A stretch of DNA of 64,000 nucleotides from Cylicocyclus nassatus (taxonomy: Eukaryota; Nematoda; Chromadorea; Rhabditida; Strongylidae), in contig CATQJL010000223.1 in the NCBI GenBank assembly GCA_958299035.1, positions 77,331,600 to 77,395,599 of the forward strand. Direction: 5' to 3'. Positions 34,004 to 45,919 of the stretch are shown one piece after another. Each line of letters opens with the position of its first letter. The first letter of the stretch is position 1. Below the pieces are notes generated by a model that was not told the origin of the DNA, did not search any database, and saw only the letters and a list, made by a program, of their open reading frames with translations. The translations under genes and the position numbers were made by a program.

Positions 34004-36886
34004 TCAGATTTGATCAAATATTGCATCACCATGTTCAACCGCTTTCACCATAACGCTACCGTATCCTAAGAACGGTACTTTGGGCGAGAATTTTGGGGTC
34101 ATTCTTTTGCCATAGATGAATTTCATGAGCTGGCTTTGAGGATTTTAATCAAGGCCTCCTAATTAGCATGCACATTGGATTTCTAAAACCCAAACTTATC
34201 TAGAAACTGCCTTTTTCAGAAATCTAATCGATTCTACCGTAACATCACCATGTCCGGAATCCTCCGAACTAAGTAGATTCTGTAGGGTTCTCTTAAAATT
34301 CTTATTTTTGAAGCTCACTGCAACTTATCAATCACAATACTCGCACCCAGACACAAATTCAGAATAAAATCATTTTTGTGTTGCTGTCAAATTGTTTGCA
34401 TCTCTTTCACGCAGAACTTGTTGATGCAATTAAAAAATTGTGAAAATATCTTATTTGCCGAATTTTCTGTAACCCTGCTATTCATATAATCCTGTAATTC
34501 TGTGTCCTGTTGTCCATGGATGTAACAATTCAAATTTAACAAGAAATAATACTCACCAAAATCTTTCATTATGACGCAGAGATTCAAAAATTACCTAACC
34601 CTTAGCACATCAATAGGGAAATCAAAATAATTTTTTCTCTAACTCTGAGTCCATTGCAATTCCAGGGATCTGCTTCATCCTTAAGTGGTTTCCATATGCA
34701 TTTCACATAATCCTTCAACCAAACATCCTGAACAAGTAAAGGAGATATTTCGAGCTGAAAGCCTTTTTTCCGCTTCAGTGAAGGAGAGTTCGACGAGTTA
34801 CCAAAGATCTTCAAGCATTTTGTTGATTTATGATTTTTACTGGTTTTAGACAAATAAAATCATACGGAAATATTTTTGTTCGATTCTGAGCTATTTTTTT
34901 TTCATTTCGTTGCAGCAATTTCGTTTTCTGCTTATGAATGTATTGTCACGAATACTATGAATTCTACGTACTACTATATAATACTATGCATTCTAAATAT
35001 GGCTTTATTTTTTGATGCAGGACTATCTCTACATGTTCAGTTGAATTAGGAAGAAAAAATGTAGGGGATAATGGAAAATTCCCCATGATTCTTGTTTGTT
35101 TTTATTTTGATTTTTTACACCAACTAAGAGAAATTTTTGAATTTCTTTTTACCTTGGTAAAGACCTCGAAATCTGCAAGATTTCATATCCAAAAATCGGA
35201 AAATCCCCTTACCTTCATCTCGTTGTTATTCAAAATCTCTTCCATCTAAATCACTAGACCTACCGTATTCCCAGCCATGACGTCACCACTACCAATTAGC
35301 TCAATGTTTGGCTAACGGCCAGGATGGGTCAAAATCATTTTACCCACAAAATTGACCTTATTATGCTCAGTATTCTCGAACAGCAATTGAGTTGAGTGGC
35401 TACGATTCTACTATGCACTTCGCTCCTCCCCCTTGATGGAGGGCATGCAAAATTGCCGATTTACTCCACCCATCGGGGCGTATTCATGCGGGACGTATAT
35501 GTATGTTTCATGCGTGAGACTAGATGTTCCATCTTTTTACTTCCTCATCCGTTCCTACTATATTTTTTGAGAATGTTATTTGCCTACTTAGGCGCATCTT
35601 ATTAGTATTTCCCATAATATTATAATATTACACCATGTAAAAAACTGTTTTAGAAAAACACAATTTGTATTATTCGAGTTATATGAAACTCAAAAGTGCT
35701 ACACACCACGCGCTATATTTCACGACTTATGCCTCTGAATGACCAATTTCTCGCCCCTGAGTCAAATTCAATTTTTTTTCTCGTTCTCTTCCCTTTCTGA
35801 GCTTAGTAGGTTCAAGCTGTTGTGCAAATCATTTTACGATGGAAGTCCTATTGAAATCGATTTTATAGTACTCACTTCATGGCGAGTAGTCGTGAGATAC
35901 CGCGCATGATGTGCAACTCCGCCGCAGTCTTCCCTACTACATACGATCTTTTGAGGAATAATGTGAAGTGGTAATAGAAATTCTAGAAGTGTGTGAACAA
36001 ATGCAAATGTCAGAATCTTGCAAGCTACGGCTTTCTTTCAGATCTTTTGGAAAGATCCAAAAAAGGGATTGCAGGTCTATACTATCAATTTCATGACAAT
36101 GTTTTCTCTACATGGATAGAGTTACTATGTTTCATGCGGTCATTTATGACTTTGAAATGCCAAAGAAGACCAAGTCTTTCCTGAATTTGTGTTTGAGAAA
36201 AAGTTCTATTTTTTTTGCTCGGACAACAAATAATATTCCATCAACTGCACTTACAAGACCCTAAGAATCGAATTTTACATCGCATACGCAGGAAATTGAG
36301 TGAAAATTTTTCTGAATTTTTCTTGCCCTAATTATCTTTGAATCTCTATTTTGATAGCTGCTTACATACCTTATGAAGCGAGCACACCGAATCTGATGTT
36401 CAGGGCCTTCTTTTAGAGAATTTCTTCCAATTTTTGATTCTTCAAAATCAAACTGCTGCTTTCATTGAGAACGTGGAAAATGGCCTCGTTCGCATTTCAC
36501 AATGGCCCAAAGAGAACAAAGAAACATGAGCTCTTTTACGAGCTATACGTGTCTGGAGTAACCCTTTTGCATCTAAAATCTCCTGTTTCTTGTATTTTTG
36601 CTAAAGTTCGTGTGGAAATATGATTGCCAGTTAGATAATTCGTATTCTGAGAAAAAAGCATAGGGTATATAGATTGATGAACTTACTGAACCAGACATGC
36701 AGGGATAAGTCTTGTAATCGTTTCCATGGAGCCAAAATATCGAAATAAAATGAAATCACCTTGCATATAGAATAGAAACTGGAGAGTCCTACGAAATCAA
36801 AGAAAAACTGAAATACCAGATGGGTATTTTAGCCAAATTTACATAGAGTTGGATTTGTCTGAGTAATCTAAGAATTTTTTGAAGCC
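34004..36886. other. AT-rich sequence with weak open frames
   Basis: Minus frames at 34387-34587 and 34602-34853 are open (the second contains VQDVWLKDYVKCIWKPL) and separated by 14 bases, but no consistent splice joins them and no family is recognised. Nothing else is supported. Confidence 0.35.
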
Positions 36887-37088
36887 TTAGGCCCCGGTCA
36901 GACTTCACGTGACTTAATCGTCGCGATCTAATCGCCAAGATTTCCATTCATTTTCATTTCACATTCAAAAATTTCGGGCTGGAAAAGTATCACAACCGAA
37001 TGCAAGTTGATCGGCATGGAATGATGTTGTAACAGTTGTCTCGTCGCGATTCAGTCGCGACGATCAAATCGCGTGAAGTCTGACCTAA
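36887..37088. mobile_element. MITE family 'CACGCGATTT', copy B
   Basis: Ends TTAGGCCCCGGTCAGACTTC and TTAGGTCAGACTTCACGCG (reverse complement of the right end) are inverted copies. The element also shares GTCGCGA(C/T) blocks between its arms. Confidence 0.72.
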
Positions 37089-37205
37089 TGCAACCGGCGA
37101 AAAATGGCTTCTTTATTTGAGGAGAATATTTGAACAACATTTTTTGGAAAATTAAGTTTGTTTGCAGTTTGCAAATTCACCAAAGTTTGTAGTTCTAATA
37201 ATATA

Positions 37206-37373
37206 AAGGCTGCTGCATGACGAAGGTGCAGAAGCAATGTTAGTTGAGCGGCCGCGAATGCGGCGTGCGCGTATTTTCACCGTTGTAAATCCTCTGCCTC
37301 ATGCGCTCTGCGGCTAATAAGACCGCGTGCGCGCCTGAAGATATTGCGCCTTCGTTATGCAGCAGACTATATA
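37206..37373. mobile_element. mariner-type MITE, GGCTGCTGCATGACGAAG ends, copy 1
   Basis: The left end GGCTGCTGCATGACGAAGG and the right end CCTTCGTTATGCAGCAGAC are inverted. The interior is GC-rich with ATGCGGCGTGCGCG. The copy at 63392-63556 has the same interior, and the outer bases match the ends of the 11686-14782 element. Confidence 0.75.
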
Positions 37374-38723
37374 TATGTATATTCCAACTACCCACTGAAA
37401 GATTCTTTTGAAACCAAATTACCTTAACGAATTATAAAAACGGTGAAAAAAATTTGATAAATGTGCATATGCTCTAATTTGGAAATTCTATCAAGCTGTG
37501 CAAGGTGTAATGTCTAATGTGTTAGGTTACTGGAGCTCTTTTACAAACCCTCACGCCAATTCCCAGAACACTGTTTTTCCAAACAACTTGTTGCTTCTCT
37601 TCGATATTTACAAATTCAGTTGCATGACATGACTTCCTAATAATTGTGTCAATGCGCTTAAGCAGAAAAAAACCTCTTTCCAAGGAGAGTAGCAAAAAAA
37701 TAGTGAAGGCACTTCACCTTACCGTTCTAAATTTCGTTTTATGAAATCACCGATACTTTTTGAGTTTAGTAGGACAAACACTACTAATTATGAATGAAAA
37801 TTCCATACAATTTCGTGAATTGTTTTTTTGGTGATGACTATAGTTGTTGTGACGTCAAGAGAACATTTGTAAGTTTTTTATCTCCACTAAAATTTCAGCT
37901 TAATCACCGTATCAGTTTTATAAGAAGAATTACACTCTCTTGCCTTAATCAATGCTATTGCGACAAGCAGAGTTGGGAATATCCTTCCTTTTTGGAAATT
38001 GCGAAATGCTTTGTGAAACTGATGAGGTAGAGATTCCAGAATATTGAGACAGGCACTAAATAGAGACCTGCAGGAAAAATTTCTGAGATGTTTACGTATC
38101 TTCCCATTACTTTAGACAGACTTCACTGCTCCGCTTGTGAAAAGGAAATTCCAAAATTGGGAGAATTCCAGAATGTTGAAAATTTTTATCTGTAATTTAA
38201 AAACTCAGTGAGACACACGCTTCATTTTCTTTGCAGACATCCAGTTCTCTTAGTATTATTTAATTCGCCTTTCATGTCAATTTAAGATTCTTATTGCTTT
38301 CGCGAAAATCCAAGTAATTTTATAACCGCTATTTTGGAGCCGAAATTGAGCGCACTTTACTGTTGCCCACAAGAATCATGAAAAGTCTGCCTAAACTGAA
38401 GATAAACAACTCGAAGTTGCGATGATTAACTGCACCCTCAGTGATAGGTCCTACCTAGATTTCCCACCGAGCTGCGTCGCGACATCACGCACCGCGAGTG
38501 TGTAACACTTTGACTATTTCATGTTTTACGAAACAAAATGGGAAACCTCGCATGAAGAGTAAAACTCACCAAAACAGGCATAACGAACCTTTCCGGTCAC
38601 TACTTACTACTTACTTTTTATAGGGCGAAATAACAAGAACACAAACGAAGCACATAAATCAAGTAGCTGCGTGCGGTCGCGAAGTTCTTCAACACAAGGC
38701 GTTTTTACACTTCAAATTAACTA
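37374..38723. other. AT-rich sequence, nothing recognised
   Basis: No gene model could be built; the open frames (for example 37794-38030) show no conserved features or splice partners. Confidence 0.45.
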
Positions 38724-39448
38724 TTAGGTTGGTCCGAAAGTTCTGTCCCACCATTTTTAAAAAATCGTAACTTCTTTCTAACACGATGTTTATGCAGGGC
38801 TAAAACCATATTGAGAAGAGCAATTCATGCACTTTCCAAAACTATGTTGGTTGCTATCTACTAAGCTCTGGATGTAGAGATAAAATTGGGTAAAGGAAAT
38901 CACTCCAATTTCGGAACTTTTAAGCAAGCCCGTCAATAAATCCAAAAGTGTGCCATAAAACCCAAAAAAGCCAGTATTCCAGGTTTTCTGATCCTCTCTT
39001 TCTATATAAGCAAAATTCGCGTTGATAGAGCTCTTCCTAGAAAAGTTATGATTTTCAAGAAAAAATGTCAAAAAATCAGTTTCTTAAGAAAAATGATTTT
39101 TTGACATTTTTTACAAAAAATCATAACTTTTCGAAGAACAGCTCGATCAGCGCGAACTTTGCTCAGCCAGAAAGAGGTGGTAAAATAGTCTAGGATACTC
39201 GCTGCTTCGGATTTTCTGACACAGTTTTGGAATTTTTAGCGGGCTTGCTTAAAAATTCCGAAATTGAACTAATTTCCTTTTCCCAATTTTATCTCTGCAT
39301 CCAGAGCTTAGTAGATAGCAGCCAACATAGTATTAGAAAGTGCATGATTTGTTCTTTTTAATGTTGTTTTAGACATGCAAAAACACCGAGTTAGAAAGAA
39401 GTTATGATTTTTTGAAAATGGTGGGACAGAACTTTCGGACCAACCTAA
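38724..39448. mobile_element. mariner-type foldback MITE, 725 bp
   Basis: Ends TTAGGTTGGTCCGAAAGTTC and the exact reverse complement are flanked by TA. The arms share AAGAAGTTACGATTTTT-like sequence and a TTGACATTTTT hairpin centre near 39085. The terminal 20 bases equal those of the 5275 element, although the interiors differ. Confidence 0.85.
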
Positions 39449-39450
39449 TA

Positions 39451-40370
39451 TTAGGTTGTTGCAAAAATAATGTCCGTTTTGCAAAGTTTTATTTTGAAAG
39501 GCTATAACTTTGTTCAGTCTCTATATTTTCGAATGCAATCAAAACCACATGAGGCAGTAAACCTTTCTTAACCTAACGCGCATCTGCATTTACTAATATC
39601 ACAAACGGGAAGAAGACTATGCGTCAAAAGGCCGAAAGTTTTTCTTTTGAAGACCTCGTCTTTGAGAGATTACAATTCCCCTTCAAGTTTGTTCCTTTGG
39701 CTGCTAATCAGCTTATTTTGTAGACGCAAGCCAGTAGTATACTTTTGCTCAGAAAAGACTTTAACGAAGGAATCCTGCGAAAAGAAAAGATAGAAATTCA
39801 AAGTTGTTTACTTTTTCGAGCCTATTTGTGGTAGGCCAGAAAGTCCCAGACTATGGAAATTTGAAATTCTTCATACACTGAATGGTTAAGCTTTTCTGCA
39901 AAAATTGCAGAAAAGATGTCCTGACCCCAAGCATACAGAAATGAGCGAAGCTTCGGCGATTGCCCTACTTATGAGAAACTTTGGACCCATAGAATGCCGG
40001 CACCGAGTACCTATTTCGGGGCGTCGATTTCTCGGTTCAGATATTTTTGAAAAATCTACTCAAACATGCTATAGGTAAACAATGTTCAACCAATACAGTA
40101 GCTATGTTTTCAAAAGAACCCGTTCATTTACGGCTGAATTGTGGCCAAGGGAGTCAAAGCAACGAATTTTTGATTTTGAGTGCAGCTGTATGAGATGCTG
40201 GTGAAATTCTCACAGATGAGATAGAAGCTTAATTTCACAATTAATAGAAAGTACATGAAGAAAGCTTTCCAAAGATATGCAGAATCTATATCGAAAAAGA
40301 AATTTTGAAGGAAAAAAATTGTTCAGAAGATAGGCTTAGAAAAACGGATATTATTTTTGCAACAACCTAA
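39451..40370. mobile_element. mariner transposon remnant, 920 bp
   Basis: Ends TTAGGTTGTTGCAAAAATAA and its complement TTATTTTTGCAACAACCTAA are flanked by TA. The terminal sequence resembles the ends of Hsmar1/MADE1-class mariners. The interior lacks an intact transposase frame. A plus-strand block near 40240-40310 (MKKAFQRYAESISKKKF) may be the decayed transposase C-terminus. It abuts the previous element across a single shared TA. Confidence 0.75.
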
Positions 40371-42204
40371 TATATACAGTCGCCAACAGAAGGACTGAAA
40401 AAAATTGACACTATCTCTCAAATTTGTTATCGTTGACCAAGATGCTTGTGATGATAGACATACAGCATAGAATAGTAGTTGTGCACGTATGTTCAAGCGC
40501 TTGATACATAATAGTCTGTTCCGCCTAATGCGTCACCGATAAACAAAAGCTTGTCGCGTACTCTTGCGCTTATGATTTGATTATGAAGCATAGCAAAAAA
40601 CGTTTGGTTCAAGATTAGTATAAATTTGCAGAAACGGAGGCCAACAGCCCCATAGTCTAGGGGCGATGTACACCACGATATGCAACTTGGCCAATGACTA
40701 AAATTCGCCCTTTTGTATATATTTTTTTCGTTCGCTTTTTGAACTCGGCTAGGTCTAGACTCCTGCGAATAACCGATTGACAGCATTTGCTCCATTGGAA
40801 CGGTTTTTTCCGATTTTTTTCCTCTGAGGTCGTGAGATGATGCGCACGGTGTGCAAAGTCACACTTTAGGTTAAAAATCACTTCAGTAAAACAGTATGTA
40901 GTCCGTTTTCCCAGAAACAAAAAAAACCTTTGGAGTAAGTTGCATGCTTATGGTAAGCTAGTTTTTCTTGCAACCCAATAAATAAATCTGACAGCTTAGC
41001 TCAAGTATTCATAGAACTATTGCCATACGATGCCAAGTCGAATATTTGATTCGTTTACCAACTCTAACACTTGCGGATGTTCTATCTTTGAATCTTTTGA
41101 TTTTGTTCAAAGTAAATTTCTGGTGAAAGCATCATTGTTGAAGTAAAGTAATTGAGAAATGACTGCATTTGACTCAATACAACCAAAATTCTGTATAAGA
41201 AACATTTCTTCAAGATTTTGCTAGATATAAAATGTTTTTCAAGGGTTTTAACCAAATTATGACGCAGTTGGTTTTCGTTCTGTTTTGAGCAGTACAGTGG
41301 TGTAACGTCTTTTTGCAGAGATATTCTCGAAAATTAGACGATTTTTTTCCTCGATGGCTAGTGCTACTGCTTGAGATACGTCAAAAGAGAAACAGTCACC
41401 TGCAGAAAAATATTAGAAAAATTCGTAGATTTTCGAATACTCGGACATGTTCAAGGAAAAAGGTCAACAAATGAATAATAAATATCGCGGGAATCAAAAA
41501 CTTCAAAACCATGGATAGAACATACTCAACATTTTGTCAGTAAGAGTCAATAATTGAATTTTGAAGAAATTATGTTCCAGCGTTTCGTTCGAAAACTGAC
41601 AATGTATTTTGTGCTGAGTATAACGCATGTTTTCAATCTAATGATAGACAGTAAAGTAATTAGTTGAACGTGATTTCCTATGATCGAAGAAATTTAGCTA
41701 TCTAGATTTTGAGCAAATGATATTAAAACAAGATAGAAGTCCTTGAAAAATCTATTGTCGACTAAATTCGAGATTGAGTTTTCCAGAAGAATACTCATTA
41801 ATTTTGAATAGATTTTTTCAAAAACAAAAATAATTCAAAGTATACCGTGTTCCCCACTTCACAAAACATAGGTGTTTTCGTTGGTATAGAATATCATTGT
41901 GTGAATATTTGCATTAAAAGCAACATGAGAAGGGTAATTTGGTAGGAAGACAAGGTACCAGAGCATAAAAGAAAAACTGAAATTGCTTGTTATCTGAATT
42001 TTTGGATAAAGCTTTTTTCCAGAAATCTAATACACTCTGTTTTTCTCTTTTATTTTTCCTCGCAAAGAAGATATCCTCTTGCTTTCAACCATTTTCTTTC
42101 TTCTCTTATACATTGATAACGATAACGCTTCGTTCTGCGTATGGACGTATTTTTCAGGATTCGAACCGTCATCATTTTTTTTTAAACTTGGAAATTTCTG
42201 GAGT
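40371..42204. other. 5' flank of the lury-1 gene, AT-rich
   Basis: No gene or transposon ends are recognised. Minus frames at 40493-40920 overlap one another and show no conserved features. The pyrimidine-rich run just before 42211 belongs to the lury-1 trans-splice site. Confidence 0.45.
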
Positions 42205-42211
42205 TTTCCAG
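42205..42211 (+). promoter_or_regulatory. probable trans-splice acceptor of lury-1
   Basis: TTTTCCAG ends at 42211, with only ACACA between it and the ATG at 42217, and is preceded by a T-rich tract. This is the usual form of a spliced-leader acceptor. Confidence 0.72.
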
Positions 42212-42216
42212 ACACA

Positions 42217-42618
42217 ATGCAGGGCTGGCTCCGACTCATTCTTGCGTGTTGCTTTGCGGCTTTGATTCTGGCCAGCGAACCGGTGGCTAAAAGGCCGGCT
42301 CTTCTTTCGAGATATGGTCGCGCCGTCTTGTCTCGATATGGAAAACGAGCACTCACAAGAGTGAAAAATCCCAACAGTGGTGAGTTGCTATGAGTTATTC
42401 CAACTATAAGAACTGTGCTATTATAAGAATAAAATCGGGAAAAGGAGGAAGTGAGCCCTTTCATCCTCCTTCCTCTCAAACCTTGATCTTTGAATTTACT
42501 TTCATTATTCAATCTCAGAGGTTTTCACATTCCAGTGAAAAATACCATGATGATACTATCTCAGACATCTGATCAGAACTTCCGCACAACGTTTAGGAAA
42601 GTTTCGCCGGTCACCTGC
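42217..42618 (+). CDS. lury-1: luqin-like RYamide neuropeptide precursor, 3' end unresolved
   Basis: Exon 1, 42217-42379, encodes MQGWLRLILACCFAALILAS (signal peptide), then EPVAKR, then two amidated RY peptides: PALLSRYG-R and AVLSRYG-KR. C. elegans LURY-1 releases PALLSRYamide and AVLPRYamide, so the first peptide is identical and the second differs by Ser for Pro. Glycine before Arg or Lys-Arg gives C-terminal amidation. Exon 1 ends at a GTGAGT donor in phase 1. Exon 2, 42536-42618, adds 28 residues ending in Cys before GTAAGT. Luqin precursors usually carry two C-terminal cysteines, so a further exon is expected but was not found; read-through would instead stop at 42654. The peptides act on RYamide-receptor GPCRs in feeding-related signalling in C. 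elegans. Confidence 0.9.
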
Positions 42619-42702
42619 GTAAGTACCGTAATTGTACTGGGAAGTTCCAAATAAGGTGCTGCAGAAGCTCTGATGAATGCGAACCACAACAGCAAAAGAG
42701 AA

Positions 42703-42772
42703 CACCTTAGCGAGATTCGAACGTTGCTCTATTGACTAGACTCACTGACTATCCACTGCACTACGGATGACA
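42703..42772 (-). repeat. tRNA-derived sequence
   Basis: On minus, an A-box-like TAGTGCAGTGGATAG and a B box CGTTCGAATC lie at tRNA-like spacing and end near AAGGTGTTC. The anticodon arm does not fold convincingly. It is probably a SINE head or decayed tRNA just downstream of lury-1, and may have split that gene's 3' part. Confidence 0.5.
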
Positions 42773-43099
42773 TGTTCAACGATGCACTCTAGACTAGAAT
42801 CTCTAGTTGTTAGTGAAGCAATATCGTAAAAGACAGCACATTTGAAGTCCTGCGGAAGTAATGGCCACTCAAAGTGATGCGGAACCACTGGCATTTTTCG
42901 GAATTTCAGCAGCATTTTGTAAGAAGGTTTTCGGAAATTCCCATTTTCAACCACTCTGACGTGAAAATCCTACGGAAGTTCCCTCTTTTGACGTTTCCAC
43001 TTCTGCAATAGTAAACAAATCCTGCGGAACACCTACAAATTTTGCTTGGCCTGCGGAAGTTCCGCTAAATTGTCTGACGTGGAAAGGCTTCAGCGTGCA

Positions 43100-44480
43100 T
43101 TCCAAGTTTACTCAAGTCTATGACTCTACCTGTCCATCGTCGGCCGCAGTTTTGGTCTTTTATTGAAGCCCCCATTGACCAAGAAATGCTTATCTTCCTT
43201 CTCTTCTCCCACGCCCCTGAGTCGCCTTTTTTGCACTTTCCTTATTATTGAGGCCACTTTTATCGTTGTTCGTATGATGCCTTCTGTGATATGATGAGCG
43301 TGGTGAGCCCTATCGTCCATCGTAGCATACGCGTTTCACACCGAGCTTCTGTTTCTCCTCACCTGTGCACGACCCACACCAAACAGAGCAGTATGGACTA
43401 TAGTGAGATAATACATCTGACATCTCAAATTGAGGGCCATGCGTTTGTCGCACAGAATATTTGTAAGGATTCTCCATAGCCGTGCTGCGTTCTTCCAATT
43501 AGATAACTCGTCTTCAGTGGCCGTATTCATCAGCAAACCCAATGGGTTCCGGAACCCAGTGGGTAGGCTTAACCACGAGGTCGGTATTCACAAAGCCAAT
43601 GGGCTTTTCGTAAATATCGATCCAACCCAGTGACGCTGTTTCCGCTTACCCAATAGATAGCGGAACCCACTGGGTTCGTTGTTGACTACCGCCACAGGCG
43701 TACAATGTCAAGATCCATTTCTGAACGAGACATCGTACACCCGTCTATGATTCTTTCCTGCTTCTTGTCATGTCACATCTTCTGCGCATAGGGGGAGATA
43801 CATATAGTTTTTGAATATCATGTTCACCACAAATGAAGAAGAACGCGAGAAACACGGATCCTTGATGATGCGATGTTGATGTGGAAGTCGTCTAAATGTC
43901 TTGTTGCTCTTCATTTGTGGCTAATGCTTCCTTTGTATGTCATTTTAATCCACCGAACGTCTTTCGATACCTCATGCTTCCGCACTGCCACCATATTTGT
44001 GCAGTACTACATCAAGTGCCTTTTCCAGATCAAGAAACTCTTTGCTTCTTTCCATAATCTCCTGCCATCTGTTATACTGCATTTCTTCACAAATCCACAT
44101 TAGTTGAGGGTCAGCTTTGCGTGCTTCACGTCTGTAGTACTCTTTAGGAGATCTTCAGTGTGTGGCACATGGTTCGGTTCCGGAGCATGGAGCAATCAGC
44201 TAGGTCATCCCTGTTCTTCAATATTGGTATTTGTTATTCTGTGTCAGTCATCTGACGCATCCTTGGCTTCTATTATTTGGTTCAGAAGAAGCGTCAGCTA
44301 CTGAAACAAACCTAATCGCACTTTCTCCAGAACTAGCTGGAAAGTCGTTTAAATCCGTCAAGTTTCCATCTCCTTTATCTTCATCATGGCGTTAGAACCT
44401 CTTCCGGAATAGCCGGTAATGGTCCATCAAAAAGCTCGGCTTCATGATGGACGCATGTCTGTTGTTAGCTGACCATATCT
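43100..44480 (-). pseudogene. LINE reverse transcriptase remnant, decayed
   Basis: On minus, from high to low coordinate: NQCGFVKKCSITD-like sequence near 44100, FLDLEKALDVVLH near 44040 (RT motif FLDLEKAFD), and a downstream block WKNAARLWRILTNILCDKRM followed by YYLTIVHTALFGV near 43500-43340, which corresponds to the LINE region ending in VVRPVALYG. A basic GKRRLRG-like end lies near 43200. Many stops and frameshifts are present. A palindromic insert around 43545-43680 (GGAACCCAGTGGG and its inverted copies) interrupts it. This RT family differs from the two RTE copies at 20 and 53 kb. Confidence 0.65.
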
Positions 44481-45185
44481 CCGAAACGCACTCTCAGAAT
44501 CTTCCAACTATCGTTTACGGCTTCCTTTTTCGTGCTCATTTTCAAAGTGTAAAAGTGTAGCGTATGGTCCTCCTTTGTGGCACTTGATTCTGCACTTCCG
44601 CTATAGTTCTACTGCATGTGCTCCTTCGATTCTACCCTTGCTTTGGCTCTAAGTATCACTTCTAGATAACTCGAATGAGCATATTCTGTCCTAAGCTTCT
44701 GCCATATTCTGTGTGTTGTCATAACGCCTTTTATAACAAATGCACCTCATCATTCCACCACCACCAAGGTTTTTTGGCGTGCCTTTCTCCTTCCGGGCTT
44801 TGTGCACTTTAGTTGAGCTCCAGCTTGTTGGATCTTCATTAATGACTCTCCACTGGATAGTTTTTCAAGAGACTGCATTCTTGTGCATAATCAATGGCCT
44901 AGGGGAAATTGAATCGTTTACTTCAAACTACATCAGATTGGTAAGAGGTCAACTCTTTTTCAAAAAGCAAAACTGTGCATATCAAAGAACATAATTCTGT
45001 TAAAATTATATCAATGTTACCAATGATTTTCGATGTTCATCAAAATACCAACCAGCATGTTACCACTCTCTGCAAATCATATTCGATTCTGCTGTAAAGA
45101 TATTACGATTGCAACTGAGAAATAATCGCAGTTCAAAGGTAAGCAACTCGGAAGCTAAGATAGCCGTATATTCAGATTTGCTGCT

Positions 45186-45377
45186 TTGCCGAAGTGCGAA
45201 TGGAGGAATTGTCTGCGCACCATACAACGACGAAGAGAGGAAATGAACCCTATCTGCACACGATGTATCACGAAAAAAATTGCTATGTTAGCTATCGTCA
45301 CCACTGTAATCAATTGTTGGTCCTATTTGAACAGATTTATTTATACATTGATAATCTGCAGATATTCGAAACAATAA
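45186..45377 (+). pseudogene. possible terminal TM7 exon of a GPCR, copy 1
   Basis: The frame ends TTVINCWSYLNRFIYTLI then ICRYSKQ and a stop. It aligns in the same reading frame with 51385-51570 (TAVNCLSYPDKIIYTLI, HRKLK, stop). NC..Y....IYTLI followed by basic residues resembles transmembrane helix 7 and the cytoplasmic start of rhodopsin-class receptors. No upstream helices were found, so this is either a lone last exon or a relic. AATAAA occurs near 45369 and 45474. Confidence 0.4.
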
Positions 45378-45567
45378 AACTGTAAGTTGAGGAACTGAGG
45401 CAAGCATTATGCGAATCCTGACTTCTCGATCGTAGATTTGGGACGATTGACTTTGGTTGTCGTGTCTGAACAATAAAGCATGAATGTGATGTCGTGATGA
45501 GCAGTGGATGATATGAGCTACTTAAGTAAGCAAATTTCTACTTAAGTAAGCAAATTTTGTTGCGAGA

Positions 45568-45917
45568 TTTGTGCCGGCGCCGTGCTAGCCAGCATCTGCC
45601 GCATTTCACATGGAGCGCCATGTGCAGGAGCCTGCAGGATCGCGAGAGTCGGACGTGCGTACCGGCATTGCGCTGCGCACGTCAGATGCGCGTCCGGCGA
45701 CTCAGGTAGGTGCCAGACTTATCCTGTTCAACAGGTTCATTCGGTTCACCACCTTTTCCGTTGGAAAATGTAGTGATTTGACCTATAAACCGAACGAACC
45801 GGTTGAAGCGGATAAGTCTGGCACCTGACTTAGTGACATCAAACCTGCGCGGCGCAATGGCCGTACGCATGTCCGACTGTCGCGATCCTGCAGGCCCCTA
45901 TACTGAGATCGGCACGA
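45568..45917. mobile_element. foldback MITE abutting the last srt exon
   Basis: The arms are inverted: AGGTGCCAGACTTATCC near 45710 against GGATAAGTCTGGCACCT near 45815, and GCCTGCAGGATCGCGA near 45630 against TCGCGATCCTGCAGG near 45880. Outer bases GTGCCGGCGCC and GATCGGCAC are also complementary. The element ends within a few bases of the srt stop codon. Confidence 0.7.
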
Positions 45918-45919
45918 CC

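Noticed and set aside
42027..42512. 161-codon minus open frame, the longest in the window
   Set aside because: It runs antisense across lury-1 exon 1, whose signal peptide and RYamide cleavage sites make the plus strand the coding one.
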